Source: an uncultured Acidimicrobiaceae bacterium
Lineage (GTDB): Bacteria > Actinomycetota > Acidimicrobiia > Acidimicrobiales > Microtrichaceae
DNA length: 37,148 nt
NCBI GenBank assembly: GCA_937868025.1
Contig: CALMLJ010000541.1
Coordinates: 1-37,148, forward strand
Direction of reading: 5' to 3'
Below the pieces are notes generated by a model. It was not told where the DNA came from. It did no database searches and was given only the letters and a program-made list of their open reading frames with translations. Position 1 is the stretch's first letter; the number at the start of each line of letters is the position of its first letter. The translations under genes were made by a program, and so were the position numbers. Of this stretch, positions 14,255 to 22,645 are shown in pieces.

Positions 14255-15547
14255 TCAGATCGAACGAGGGCGCGACCGACTCCGGCCACGCGCCGCCTTG
14301 TGGCGGTAGATGTCACGGTCGGCGTCGTACAGGGCGGCCTGCACCGAACCGGGCCCATGCGACGCCGCCGTGCCGATCGACGCCGAGACGACCGTGTCGT
14401 ACACCGGCGCGCACGCCGCCAGCCCGGCCCGAATGAATGCCGCCACCCGATCGGCCTCGACGAGATCGCTATCCACCAGCAGCACACCGAACTCGTCGCC
14501 ACCCAGTCGACACACCGTCGCGTCGTCGGGCACCACGGCGTCGAGGACCCCCGCCACCACCCGCAGGAGCCGGTCCCCCGCCTCGTGCCCGTAGTCGTCG
14601 TTCACGACCTTGAGCCAGTCGACATCGAGCATGATGACCCCGATCGGGCCGGTCCGGCGCTCGACCCGGGCCACGGCCTCGTCCCACGCGAGACGGTTGC
14701 CCAGACCGGTGAGCTGATCACGGCGCGCCCGATCGGCAGCATCGTGGAACGCCGACGACAGCTCGAGCATGCCGTCGATGTGACGACGCCGGTCGCCGGC
14801 CAGCATCGCCAACAGGAGCAGCGGCGTCGTGGCGACCACCACCGCCATCGGCCCCGACGGGAACGCGATGGCTGCCGCCACCCCGAGCGGCGCCAGCAGC
14901 ACGTCGACCCGGAAGGACCACCACATCATGTGCGCCAGCTCGCTCACGCCGACGCCGAGACCGAGACAGTTGCGGATCCACGAGCAGGCCAGGTCCGCCA
15001 CCCCCTGGACGACCAGCGCCAGGCCCAACACCGACCACATGCGCACCGACCCGCCACCGGGCGGGCCGAGACCGATCAGGCCGACGACCGCCGCCGCACC
15101 GACGGCGTGCGCCGCCGAACATGCCGTCGCCAGCAGGGGCTCCGAGCGCCCCCGTCGCTCGCGGATCCACCACGACCCGAGCCCGAGCCCGGCGAAGACG
15201 ACGAGCGGCACCAGGCCCGGCGGGAGCAGCACCAACATGACGACCAGCAACGGTTCGGTGGGGACCGCGGATGCCGAGCCCACCTCGAACTCGACCGTCG
15301 ACGCCGCCGCGTACGCGAACGTCGCCAACAGCATCGTGATGATCGGGACGCTCCCCAGGTCGACCTGCGCCACCATCCAGAGGGTCGGCAGGAGGAACAA
15401 GGCGCTCCCGGTGACGAGCGCCGACCGATCGTCGAGCGCGGACCGGGCGTCGTCGTGGACATCGGACCGCGAACGGTCGATGTGCCGGAGGCGTCGCACG
15501 AGCGCGTCGAGCCTGGGCTGTCGGCTGATTGGTCGTCCATGACGCAC
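14255..15547 (-). CDS. Membrane-bound diguanylate cyclase (GGDEF)
   Basis: 430 residues. The N-terminal half has six or seven hydrophobic helices (for example ALVTGSALFLLPTLWMVAQV and MAVVVATTPLLLLAMLAG). A GGDEF domain follows: DQLTGLGNRLAWDEA, VIMLDVDWLKVVNDDYGHEAGD, an intact GGDEF at about 349-353, and SASIGTA. It should make cyclic di-GMP from GTP on the cytoplasmic face. The usual inhibitory RxxD site five residues before GGDEF is absent (VPDD instead). The start is set at GTG 15547 because GAGGAG at 15556-15561 lies eight bases upstream; an ATG at 15604 would add 19 residues without a ribosome site. It is upstream of dnaE2, whose promoter begins near its stop. Confidence 0.88.
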   Translation of the reverse strand: MRHGRPISRQPRLDALVRRLRHIDRSRSDVHDDARSALDDRSALVTGSALFLLPTLWMVAQVDLGSVPIITMLLATFAYAAASTVEFEVGSASAVPTEPLLVVMLVLLPPGLVPLVVFAGLGLGSWWIRERRGRSEPLLATACSAAHAVGAAAVVGLIGLGPPGGGSVRMWSVLGLALVVQGVADLACSWIRNCLGLGVGVSELAHMMWWSFRVDVLLAPLGVAAAIAFPSGPMAVVVATTPLLLLAMLAGDRRRHIDGMLELSSAFHDAADRARRDQLTGLGNRLAWDEAVARVERRTGPIGVIMLDVDWLKVVNDDYGHEAGDRLLRVVAGVLDAVVPDDATVCRLGGDEFGVLLVDSDLVEADRVAAFIRAGLAACAPVYDTVVSASIGTAASHGPGSVQAALYDADRDIYRHKAARGRSRSRPRSI

Positions 15548-15654
15548 GCGGATCGCTCCTCGACGGACCGCGTCATCGTTCCGACCGCCCGCCCCGCCCT
15601 TCATCGGCGGACTGCGGTGAATTCCTTGAGGGTGAACTCCGTTATCCTCGCCAC

Positions 15655-16851
15655 ATGGTCCGCCGGTTCACCCAGGTCACGCTCGTCGTCCTCGTGACAA
15701 CGATGCTCGCATCGTGCGGGGAGCCTGGACGCGTCACCGTCTCCGGCAATCAGGCGCCGGCCACCGGCGGGGTCTCGGCGGCCCCCGCGCCCCTCTCCTC
15801 GGCCGCGGCGCAGTACGTCGACGACGTCACGGCAGCACACCACCTCACAGCTGCGTGCACCGTCGCCGACGCGGTGGAGACGATCGCGTCGATCGAGGAG
15901 GTCGACGTCGCCGAGGACGAGAACGACATCCGTGTGGTCACCGCCTATCTGAGCCGAGACTGCTCTCCCTGCCTCGCCGTGGGCTTGTTCGACGCCGGGC
16001 CGATCTCCGACGACTCCGATCCCGGGAACGCGATTGCCGGCGTGATCGTCGACGTCATCCGTGCCACCCTGCCTGCAGATCTCGCCGAGCTCGCGACCCA
16101 CAACGATCTCCGCGTGCGGCCGACGGGGCCGGCACGCGATTACTGGGTGGCCAACTGTTCCGATTGGCAGACCAAGGTACTGACCGGGCTCGACCGAGCC
16201 CGGGCCGCCTCGACCACCACTCGGCCCCCTGACGGCCCGAACGATCAGTCCTACGGCGACGAGGACAGCGTGCTCGGCGTGACCGGCACGATCCGTTCGA
16301 ACCCCGAAACCGGCCCAGCCCCGAAGGTCCTGTGGGCCGTCGACCTGGGTCCCGAGGCCATGATCGTCCACGACGGCGTCGTCTACGTCACCGACCTCGA
16401 CGCAGCGGTGACGGCCATCGACATCGCCACCGGAAAGGTGGCGTGGTCGGTCCAGCCCGACGAGGGCGCCGACACCTCGGGCGGTGTGACCATGTCGTAC
16501 CTCGAGGGTGCGGTGCGGGTGTTCATCCCGTGGAGCTACGCCGCCGAGCTGGACGCGGCCGACGGCTCCACCCGCTCGCTCGACAGCACGCTCGGCGAGA
16601 ACCCGTGGCCCGACCAGGCTGCGTGGTTGAGCGACGAACCCGGCTACGCGTTCTTGGAGGGGTGGGAGCCCCGCATTGCCCCCGATGACGGTGAGAAACT
16701 CGCCCTCGTCGGCCACACGCCCGATGGCGACGTGTCGTTCGAGACGACCGGCGAACCGATGCTCGACCCCCTTCCCTACGCGTTCCGCGTCGGCTCGACG
16801 GTCGTCATCGCCGACCAGTCCGGCTACGTCGTCGGTCTCGACTGGCCCTGA
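15655..16851 (+). CDS. Lipoprotein with PQQ-like beta-propeller segment
   Basis: 398 residues. A signal peptide ends in the lipobox LASC (Cys21), so the mature protein should be anchored to the outer face of the membrane. Residues about 50-170 form a conserved-looking region with paired cysteines (DCSPC). From about 215 there are propeller-type strands, including VVYVTDLDAAVTAIDIATGKVAWSV, a classic PQQ-type blade that needs no PQQ. The propeller appears incomplete, with one clear blade and weaker ones. ATG 15655 has TATCCT (15643-15648) six bases upstream and no Shine-Dalgarno, suggesting a leaderless message. It is divergent from the GGDEF gene. Ligand and function are unknown. Confidence 0.75.
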   Translation: MVRRFTQVTLVVLVTTMLASCGEPGRVTVSGNQAPATGGVSAAPAPLSSAAAQYVDDVTAAHHLTAACTVADAVETIASIEEVDVAEDENDIRVVTAYLSRDCSPCLAVGLFDAGPISDDSDPGNAIAGVIVDVIRATLPADLAELATHNDLRVRPTGPARDYWVANCSDWQTKVLTGLDRARAASTTTRPPDGPNDQSYGDEDSVLGVTGTIRSNPETGPAPKVLWAVDLGPEAMIVHDGVVYVTDLDAAVTAIDIATGKVAWSVQPDEGADTSGGVTMSYLEGAVRVFIPWSYAAELDAADGSTRSLDSTLGENPWPDQAAWLSDEPGYAFLEGWEPRIAPDDGEKLALVGHTPDGDVSFETTGEPMLDPLPYAFRVGSTVVIADQSGYVVGLDWP

Positions 16852-16943
16852 GCCGACGCCGACCTGCACCGTCGCTCCCTCGCCCCAGCGGTACGCTGAC
16901 CGACGAATCCCCGCGCAGAGCCGGGACGGCCCAGGAGGCCCAG

Positions 16944-17801
16944 ATGCAGTCGAGCAACCCCTTCCTCAACGACAAGTACTTCCGTGGCGCCGGCGCGGGC
17001 GGCGCCGTCATCGACGCCACCGGCACCGAACGCGGGTGGGGTCAGGTCCCGCCGAGCTACGAGGCCTACGAGTCCACGCCGCGGACCGCCACCATGACGA
17101 TGGGCGGGGTCGCATCGGCCACCGGCGTGATGCTCGTCTTCGTGATGGTCGGCGCCTGGTTCGGGTGGGGCAAGGTCACCACCGAGTTCCTCGGCATCGA
17201 GCAGGGCACCGGCAAACGGGTCTACAGCGCCGACCTCCCCATGGGTTGGCTCATCGGTTCGATGGTGATCGGCCTCGTGCTCGCCCTGATCTGTTCGTTC
17301 AAGCCGCCGATGGCCCGCATCCTCGGCATTCCCTACGCGATCGCCGAGGGAGTGTTCCTCGGCATCATCTCCCACGCCTACGACTCCCAGAGCCAGGGCA
17401 TCGCGATCCAGGCGATCGTCGCCACCGCCGGGGTGTTCCTCGCCATGCTCGCCCTCTACGGATTCCGCATCCTGCGGGTCACCCCCCGTATGACCAAGGG
17501 CATCATCGCCGCCACCTTCGGCGTGCTGGCGCTCTACGCGGTCATGTTCATCTCCCGCCTGTTCACCGACGCCGGCACCGACTTCATGCAGTCGACCAGC
17601 CTCCTGAGCATCGGCGTCAGCCTCCTGATCGTCGGCATCGCCGCCTTCAACCTGCTCCTCGACTTCGACTTCATCGAGCGCGGTGTCAAGGAAGGTCTGC
17701 CGAAGGAGATGGAGTGGTTCGGCGCCTTCGGCCTGATCGTCACCCTCGTGTGGCTCTACCTCGAGCTGCTGCGCCTGCTGTCGAAGCTGCAGCGCCGCTG
17801 A
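16944..17801 (+). CDS. Bax inhibitor-1/YccA family membrane protein
   Basis: 285 residues. After a soluble N-terminus of about 50 residues (MQSSNPFLNDKYFRGAG) there are about seven membrane helices. The typical YccA-type segments are seen: GIPYAIAEGVFLGIISHAYD, LALYGFRILRVTPRMTKG and AFNLLLDFDFIERGVKEGLPKEMEWFGAFGL, the last containing the acidic pair of the family's pore/pH-sensing centre. Family members are proposed calcium or proton leak channels. A strong AGGAGG (16933-16938) five bases before ATG 16944 fixes the start, and TACGCT at 16892-16897 is a likely -10. It converges on the histidine kinase gene with 11 bases between stops. Confidence 0.92.
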   Translation: MQSSNPFLNDKYFRGAGAGGAVIDATGTERGWGQVPPSYEAYESTPRTATMTMGGVASATGVMLVFVMVGAWFGWGKVTTEFLGIEQGTGKRVYSADLPMGWLIGSMVIGLVLALICSFKPPMARILGIPYAIAEGVFLGIISHAYDSQSQGIAIQAIVATAGVFLAMLALYGFRILRVTPRMTKGIIAATFGVLALYAVMFISRLFTDAGTDFMQSTSLLSIGVSLLIVGIAAFNLLLDFDFIERGVKEGLPKEMEWFGAFGLIVTLVWLYLELLRLLSKLQRR

Positions 17802-17812
17802 GCGATACGCAA

Positions 17813-19252
17813 TCAGTCGACCGGCTCGAACTCGTCGTCGGCGGGGAGCTCGGCGGCCGGCAGCTCCACCACGAACGCTGCCCCACCGAGGGACGAGTCC
17901 TCGATGAAGATCCGACCGTTGTGGGTCTCGACGATGCGCTTGGTGAGCGCCAGGCCCAGTCCGGCCCCGCCGGCATCGCGGCTCCGAGCTTCCTGCAGGC
18001 GGGCGAACCGCTCGAACACCTTGTCGCGCAGGTTGGGCTCGACCCCGGGGCCGTCGTCCTCGACGGCGAGACGGACCCACGGGCCCTTCGTCGCCAGTGA
18101 CACCTTCACCACCGAGCCGGCGTGGCGTTCGGCGTTGTCGATCAGGTTCCGGACCACGCTCGTGAGCTCGTCGCGCACGCCGTAGACCCGGCCGGCGAGG
18201 ACGCCGGACCGATCGACGCTGACGCGACGAGGCCGGGCCAGCTGGTCGTGGATGATCTCGTCGAGGTCGACCTCCGCCTGCGGCCGGCGCTGGCCCTCCT
18301 CGATCCGGGCGAGCGCGAGCAGGTTGTCGACCAGCCCGGCCAGGCGCTGGTCCTCGGCCAGGACGGTGCGACCGACCTGCTCCCAGTCCGTCTGCTCGGG
18401 GCGCATCAACGCCGTCTCCAGCTGCAGGCGGATCGAGGCGACCGGCGACCGCAACTCGTGGCTCGCGTCGGACACGAACCGCTTCTGGCGCTCCGACGCC
18501 GACTCGAGGCGGTCGAGCATGGCGTTCATCGTGCGGGCCAGCTGGCCGATCTCGTCGTCGGTGCGGGGCTCGGGCACCCGCTGGTCGAGGGTCATCGACG
18601 TGATGGCCTGCGCTCGCGACGTGATCGCTGACACCGGCCGGAGGGCACGGCCCGTCATCATCCAGGCCAGGATCGCGACCGCGCCCACGAGCGACGGCAC
18701 CGCGAAGAACAGCGCCCCCTGCACCCGGTCGACGGTGCGCTTGATCGGTTCGAGCGAGCTGGCGACGCTCAACACCATGTCGCCCTGCTGGGTCGGCACC
18801 TTCACCTTGCTGACGACGTAGTCCTTGTCGTCGATCCGCGACGGCAACGCCTTGCTGAACAGCGGAATCGCCTCGCCGGTGATGACCTGGCGGATCTTGT
18901 CGAAGATGTTCGTCGACTGCGAGACGGTCGCCGAACCCGGGCCGCTCGCGTACACGATGCTCTCGTTGAGGCCTTCGCGGAGCATGTCGGCGTCGTAGGT
19001 GCCGCTCAGCCCGTCGGCGAGCTGGGTCGGGTCGGACGTGGACAGGGCGTCGGGGTTGCCGGCCGACAGGATCTTGCCAAGCGCCTGGGCAACGGTGTCA
19101 TTGCGGACCTGCACGTCGTTGACGAGCGCGTTCTCGACCTGACGGACGAGCCCGAAGGACGCCAACGTGAGGGCGCCGGCGAAGATGATCGAGACGGCGA
19201 ACGTCAGGCGGACCCGAACCGAGCCGACGAGGGCGGCCAGCCGAGAACTCAT
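17813..19252 (-). CDS. Sensor histidine kinase (two-component system)
   Basis: 479 residues. TM1 is at about 15-36 and an extracytoplasmic sensor of about 140 residues follows. TM2 is at about 178-199, HAMP at about 200-252, and the HisKA phospho-accepting His265 sits in SDASHELRSP. The HATPase has the N box NLIDNAERHAG, DDGPGVEPNLRDKVFERFAR and GGAGLGLALTKRIVETHNG. This is the layout of MprB/PhoR-type kinases. It starts four bases inside the response-regulator gene (ATGA overlap), so the pair is coupled and almost surely works together. The sensor domain (residues 40-177) was not recognised, and the signal is unknown. Confidence 0.95.
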   Translation of the reverse strand: MSSRLAALVGSVRVRLTFAVSIIFAGALTLASFGLVRQVENALVNDVQVRNDTVAQALGKILSAGNPDALSTSDPTQLADGLSGTYDADMLREGLNESIVYASGPGSATVSQSTNIFDKIRQVITGEAIPLFSKALPSRIDDKDYVVSKVKVPTQQGDMVLSVASSLEPIKRTVDRVQGALFFAVPSLVGAVAILAWMMTGRALRPVSAITSRAQAITSMTLDQRVPEPRTDDEIGQLARTMNAMLDRLESASERQKRFVSDASHELRSPVASIRLQLETALMRPEQTDWEQVGRTVLAEDQRLAGLVDNLLALARIEEGQRRPQAEVDLDEIIHDQLARPRRVSVDRSGVLAGRVYGVRDELTSVVRNLIDNAERHAGSVVKVSLATKGPWVRLAVEDDGPGVEPNLRDKVFERFARLQEARSRDAGGAGLGLALTKRIVETHNGRIFIEDSSLGGAAFVVELPAAELPADDEFEPVD

Positions 19253-19935
19253 GACGCGCTGTGGGTCGCTGCCCCCATGCGGTAGCCCTCGCCCCGGACG
19301 GTCTCGAGGTCGCTGTGGCCGAACGGGCGGTCGATCTTGCGGCGGAGATAGCCGATGTACACCTCGACGACGTTGGGATCGCCCTCGAAGTCCTCGCCCC
19401 ACACCCGTTCGAGCAGGTCGGTCTTGGCGACGACCTCACCGGTGTGGCGCATGAGCGCTTCCAGCAGGGCGAACTCCCGTGGCGACAGGGGAATGTCGGT
19501 GTCGCCGCGGCGCACCGTGCGCGACACCGGCTCGAGCACGAGGTCGCCGAGTTCGAGCGGCTGGAGATTGGCGTCGCTGCGGCGCCGCGCCAGCGCCCGG
19601 AGGCGGGCGACGAGCACCACGAACGAGAACGGCTTGGACAGGAAGTCGTCGGCGCCGGTGTCGAGCGCCTCGGCCTCGTCGTACTCGCCGTCCTTCGCCG
19701 TGAGCATGAGGATCGGGGTCCACACCTCCTCGTCGCGGAGGGTGCGGCACACCTTGTAGCCGTTCATGCCGGGCAACATGATGTCGAGGACGATCAGGTC
19801 GAACCGCTCAGCGCGGGCCTTCTCGAGGCCCTCGAGCCCGTCGTGGACGGCCACGACCTCGAACCCCTCGGCCTCCAGGCCGCGGGCGACGGCATCGGCC
19901 AACGCAACTTCGTCTTCGATCACCAGGACTCGCAC
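19249..19935 (-). CDS. OmpR/PhoB-family response regulator
   Basis: 228 residues. The receiver domain (1-120) has acidic residues in VIEDE, phospho-acceptor Asp51 in LIVLDIMLPG, and the conserved lysine in LSKPFSF. The C-terminal winged helix shows LSPREFALLEALMRHTGEVVAKTDLLERVW and NVVEVYIGYLRRKID, followed by TVRGEGYRM. It should bind DNA as a phosphorylated dimer and act with the kinase whose gene overlaps its stop. The GTG start at 19935 gives the exact family N-terminus (RVLVIEDE) and has CAGAAT six bases upstream as a possible leaderless -10. Target genes cannot be told from the window. It is divergent from the SalK-like gene. Confidence 0.95.
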   Translation of the reverse strand: MRVLVIEDEVALADAVARGLEAEGFEVVAVHDGLEGLEKARAERFDLIVLDIMLPGMNGYKVCRTLRDEEVWTPILMLTAKDGEYDEAEALDTGADDFLSKPFSFVVLVARLRALARRRSDANLQPLELGDLVLEPVSRTVRRGDTDIPLSPREFALLEALMRHTGEVVAKTDLLERVWGEDFEGDPNVVEVYIGYLRRKIDRPFGHSDLETVRGEGYRMGAATHSAS

Positions 19936-20031
19936 GGGTCCATTCTGCCGGGTGGCGGCACCGGATGCCGCCCATGGCGGTGCGCTGTCGCTGTGGGAGG
20001 TCACAGGGGTTCCCGGCCTATCCTCGCCGCC

Positions 20032-20901
20032 ATGACCGACTGGTTCGAGATCTGCCGCCGCAACGCCCGATCGGTCCAGACGACCATCGGCTGGATCTTC
20101 TGGGACCCGGGGGCGGTGTCGCGGCTCGGAGCGCTCGGGCTCCCCCACCCCCTCGGCTACATCGCCGCCCGGGCCGCACCGCTCGGCCCGGCCGGTCCCG
20201 AGGCGATCACCGCGGCGTTCGGCTCGATCAGCCCCGTCGGCATCGCGATCGCCACGGCGACCGTCGCCGAGCACACGACGTGGGACGACGTGTGGGCGGC
20301 CCGTGACGCCGCCGTGCTCGACGGCCTCGCCGAGCACGCCCCGGCGATGCTCGAGCCGTTGGCCGAGCTCGGCCCACTGCTGTGGCCCGTCGTCGAGCAG
20401 CTGCCGATCGCCGGTCGTACGTTCTTCGCCGCCCACCTGCGCATGGAGCGGCCCACCGATCCGGTGCTGTCGGGGTGGCACGCCGTGAACTGCGTGCGGG
20501 AATGGCGCGGCGACACCCACTGGGCGCTGGTCACCGCTGCTGGGCTCACGGGTACGGAGGCGTCGGTGCTCCACAATGCCTGGCTGGGTTACGAGCGGGA
20601 CTGGCTGGCCCACTCACGGGGCAGCTCGCCGGAGGAGCTCGCCACGGCGTGGGCGTCGCTGGCGGCGCGGGGACTCGTCGACGGCGACCCGACCACGGGC
20701 GAGGTGAACGCCGACGGCATCGCACTGCGACAACGCATCGAGGACGACACCGACCGGCTCACGACCCTCGGGTGGGAGCTCCTGGGCGAGGAGCGCTCGC
20801 GCTGGTTCGCCGAGATGTTCGAACCACCGTGCGAGCAGCTCCTCGCCCGCGTCGACATCACCGCTGGCCCCAACTACCAGCCGGCATCCCGCCTCCGCTG
20901 A
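20032..20901 (+). CDS. SalK/SCO6745-like protein
   Basis: 289 residues, helical, with no signal peptide. The pattern resembles the actinobacterial SCO6745/SalK family: a long alpha-helical N-terminal domain (GPAGPEAITAAFGSISPVGIAIA, AAHLRMERPTDPVLSGWHAVNCVREWRGDTHW) and a C-terminal winged-helix-like part (LTGTEASVLHNAW, LAARGLVDGDPTTGEVNADGIALRQRIEDDTDRL). The second part looks like a MarR-type recognition and wing region, so nucleic-acid binding is possible but unproven. ATG 20032 has TATCCT (20019-20024) seven bases upstream and no Shine-Dalgarno. It is divergent from the response-regulator gene and convergent with imuB, with the large palindrome between. Function is not established for the family. 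Confidence 0.72.
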   Translation: MTDWFEICRRNARSVQTTIGWIFWDPGAVSRLGALGLPHPLGYIAARAAPLGPAGPEAITAAFGSISPVGIAIATATVAEHTTWDDVWAARDAAVLDGLAEHAPAMLEPLAELGPLLWPVVEQLPIAGRTFFAAHLRMERPTDPVLSGWHAVNCVREWRGDTHWALVTAAGLTGTEASVLHNAWLGYERDWLAHSRGSSPEELATAWASLAARGLVDGDPTTGEVNADGIALRQRIEDDTDRLTTLGWELLGEERSRWFAEMFEPPCEQLLARVDITAGPNYQPASRLR

Positions 20902-20910
20902 ACCCAGGCC

Positions 20911-20980
20911 GTTCTCACCTCATTTGTCCTGCGTTTTCGCCCCTCCAGGGGCGAAAACGCAGGACAAATGAGGTGGGAAC
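20911..20980. repeat. 70-bp near-perfect palindrome, copy 2
   Basis: Arms of 35 bases pair with one mismatch (20915/20976) and a mismatched CC centre (20945-20946). The order is CTCACC, 5 bases, TGTCCTGC, GTTTTC, GCCCCT, CC, AGGGGC, GAAAAC, GCAGGACA, 5 bases, GGTGGG: the same blocks and spacing as copy 1 at 3015-3080. Here the 6-base inner segments also pair. It lies between convergent genes (SalK-like stop 20901, imuB stop 21023), so both transcripts would carry the hairpin. There is no T-run and no transposase. Confidence 0.92.
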
Positions 20981-21011
20981 GGGTGGGAACGGGTGGGAAC
21001 GGGCGGGAACC
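20972..21011. repeat. 10-bp tandem repeat joined to palindrome copy 2
   Basis: Three exact units of GGTGGGAACG (20972-21001) and a fourth with two changes (21002-21011). The array begins in the right arm of the palindrome and ends 11 bases before the imuB stop. Copy 1 has the same arrangement with an 11-base unit. Confidence 0.9.
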
Positions 21012-21022
21012 GGTGCGCCGGG

Positions 21023-22645
21023 TCAGTCGTAGGTGGCCTCCACCCACCACTGCTGGGACTCCAGTGCGACCAGGTGGGCGGTGCCGTCGACGGTGCGCAG
21101 CTGGAAGCGGGCACGCCGGCGGTGGGCCAACGCGTCCCACCAGCGTTCGTCGCTCAACCAGGGCCCCGACCACCCCACCACCGCCTGCCACGGCCCCGAC
21201 TCGATCGACAGCCGTGCCGGTTCGCCCGAGCACCCACCCCGACGGTCGACGCGCACCATCTGCCCCTCGGCGTCGTGCATCTCGGCGCGGCGGGGGCGCT
21301 GCCACACGAGCGCCGGCGGCGGGTCGGGAAGCCGACCCGGCCAGGGCTCGGGTCCGGGCGCTGCGAGGTCGAACGACTCGTCGGCGGCCACCGCCACCGC
21401 ATCGACCGACACCAGGCGGTACTGCTCCCCCGGCGCCCGACCACCGCGCCACTCGGCCACCATCACCGCGTCGGAACCCAACACCCCCTGCACCCGGGCC
21501 AGCCCCCGGCGCGCCCGGATCGACGCGGCGTCGGCACCACCCCAGAACCCCATCTGCCGCCCGACATCGGGCACCACTTCGGTGGGGCGCACCCGCAGGC
21601 GCGCCAACGCCCCGGCGCCGCGGGAACGGCGACCCTGGGTGGAGGTGAGCCACCCGTCGAGTTGCCACCGCACCCGCTGCGCCACCGCGGTCGACGACAG
21701 GGCACCGTCGTGACGCCACCGCCGCTCGACGGTGTGCCCCTCGGTCGTGGTCGCCTCGATGAGGATCGCCACCGCCGCGAGCCCACGCGAGCCCAGGCGC
21801 TCGTGGAGGTCGTCGGCCAACGCCTTGGCAACGAACGCCGCCTGGTCGACCCGTTCGAGGGGCGGGTCGGGCTCGTGGGACACGTCGAGATCGACGGGCG
21901 GGTCGGCGAGCCGCGGCGGCCGGAGATCGAGGCCTCGGGCGAGTCGGTGGGCCTCGGCGCCCTCGGCGCCGAATCGTGCCACCACGTCCGACGCGGCCAA
22001 GGCGGACAGGGACCCCAACGTCGTGATCCCCAGGCGCACCAGCACCTCGACCAGGTCCGGCGACGACGGGCCCGACTGCTGCAGGGCGCCCACCCCGAAC
22101 TCGGCGAGGAAGCCGGGCGTCTCCCCCGGCGGCACGATCACCGACACGTCGGTGCCGCCCGCCTCCATGCCGGCGCTGCGCTTGGCGGCCAAGGTGGCGG
22201 CGAACGCACCGTCGGCGATCCCGACACCCACCGCCGTCGGGATCACGAGCTGACGACGCACCGCCCGCGTGAGGCGATCGGCGAGCTCGGCGTCGCCGCC
22301 GAAGTATCGCGACGGACCCCGTGCCGGGAACAGGCACGAGCCGGGCCGGACGATCTCGATGCGCGGCGTGATGTCGTCGAGCGCGGCGACGACCGGTTCG
22401 AACGTACGGGCTTCGCGGTCGGCGTCACGTTCGACGAGCTCGGCCTCGGGACAGTGACGCTGCGCCTCACGGCGGCGGACACCGAGGTCGACGCCCAGCG
22501 CCCGGGCCAACGGGTTGGTGGCCACGACCCGGTTGGCGAACATGACCACCACCGGCCGGTCGACCGGACGACCGAGGGCCACCGCCGGCCAGTCCGCGCA
22601 CCACACCACGACGGTGCGGGTCGGCGCGTCCCCCTCAGACGGCAC
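21023..22645 (-). CDS. imuB: ImuB, inactive Y-family polymerase homologue
   Basis: 540 residues. The N-terminal Y-family fold shows TVVVWCADWPAVAL, VVVMFANRVVATNPLARALGV and ARGPSRYFGGDAELADRLTRAV. The acidic pair of active Y-family enzymes (SIDE-type motif) is replaced: the matching stretch reads IEIVRPGSCLFPARG, so it should not polymerise. QMGFWG at 364-369 fits a beta-clamp-binding motif like those of known ImuB proteins, and the C-terminal region would contact ImuA' and DnaE2. It is therefore the adaptor of the mutasome. GTG 22645 overlaps the imuA' stop by 11 bases, so the genes are coupled. It ends 11 bases from the tandem repeat next to palindrome copy 2. Confidence 0.92.
   Translation of the reverse strand: MPSEGDAPTRTVVVWCADWPAVALGRPVDRPVVVMFANRVVATNPLARALGVDLGVRRREAQRHCPEAELVERDADREARTFEPVVAALDDITPRIEIVRPGSCLFPARGPSRYFGGDAELADRLTRAVRRQLVIPTAVGVGIADGAFAATLAAKRSAGMEAGGTDVSVIVPPGETPGFLAEFGVGALQQSGPSSPDLVEVLVRLGITTLGSLSALAASDVVARFGAEGAEAHRLARGLDLRPPRLADPPVDLDVSHEPDPPLERVDQAAFVAKALADDLHERLGSRGLAAVAILIEATTTEGHTVERRWRHDGALSSTAVAQRVRWQLDGWLTSTQGRRSRGAGALARLRVRPTEVVPDVGRQMGFWGGADAASIRARRGLARVQGVLGSDAVMVAEWRGGRAPGEQYRLVSVDAVAVAADESFDLAAPGPEPWPGRLPDPPPALVWQRPRRAEMHDAEGQMVRVDRRGGCSGEPARLSIESGPWQAVVGWSGPWLSDERWWDALAHRRRARFQLRTVDGTAHLVALESQQWWVEATYD

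Noticed and set aside
12939..15697. Large plus-strand open frames of several hundred codons opposite dnaE2 and the GGDEF gene
   Set aside because: They are composed of Arg/His/Gly-rich, low-complexity translations with no recognisable motif, as expected opposite GC-rich coding DNA.
18013..18026. Third LexA-like site, CGAACACCTTGTCG
   Set aside because: It lies inside the histidine kinase coding region, only one half matches the CGAAC/GTTCG symmetry, and no promoter or gene start is nearby.
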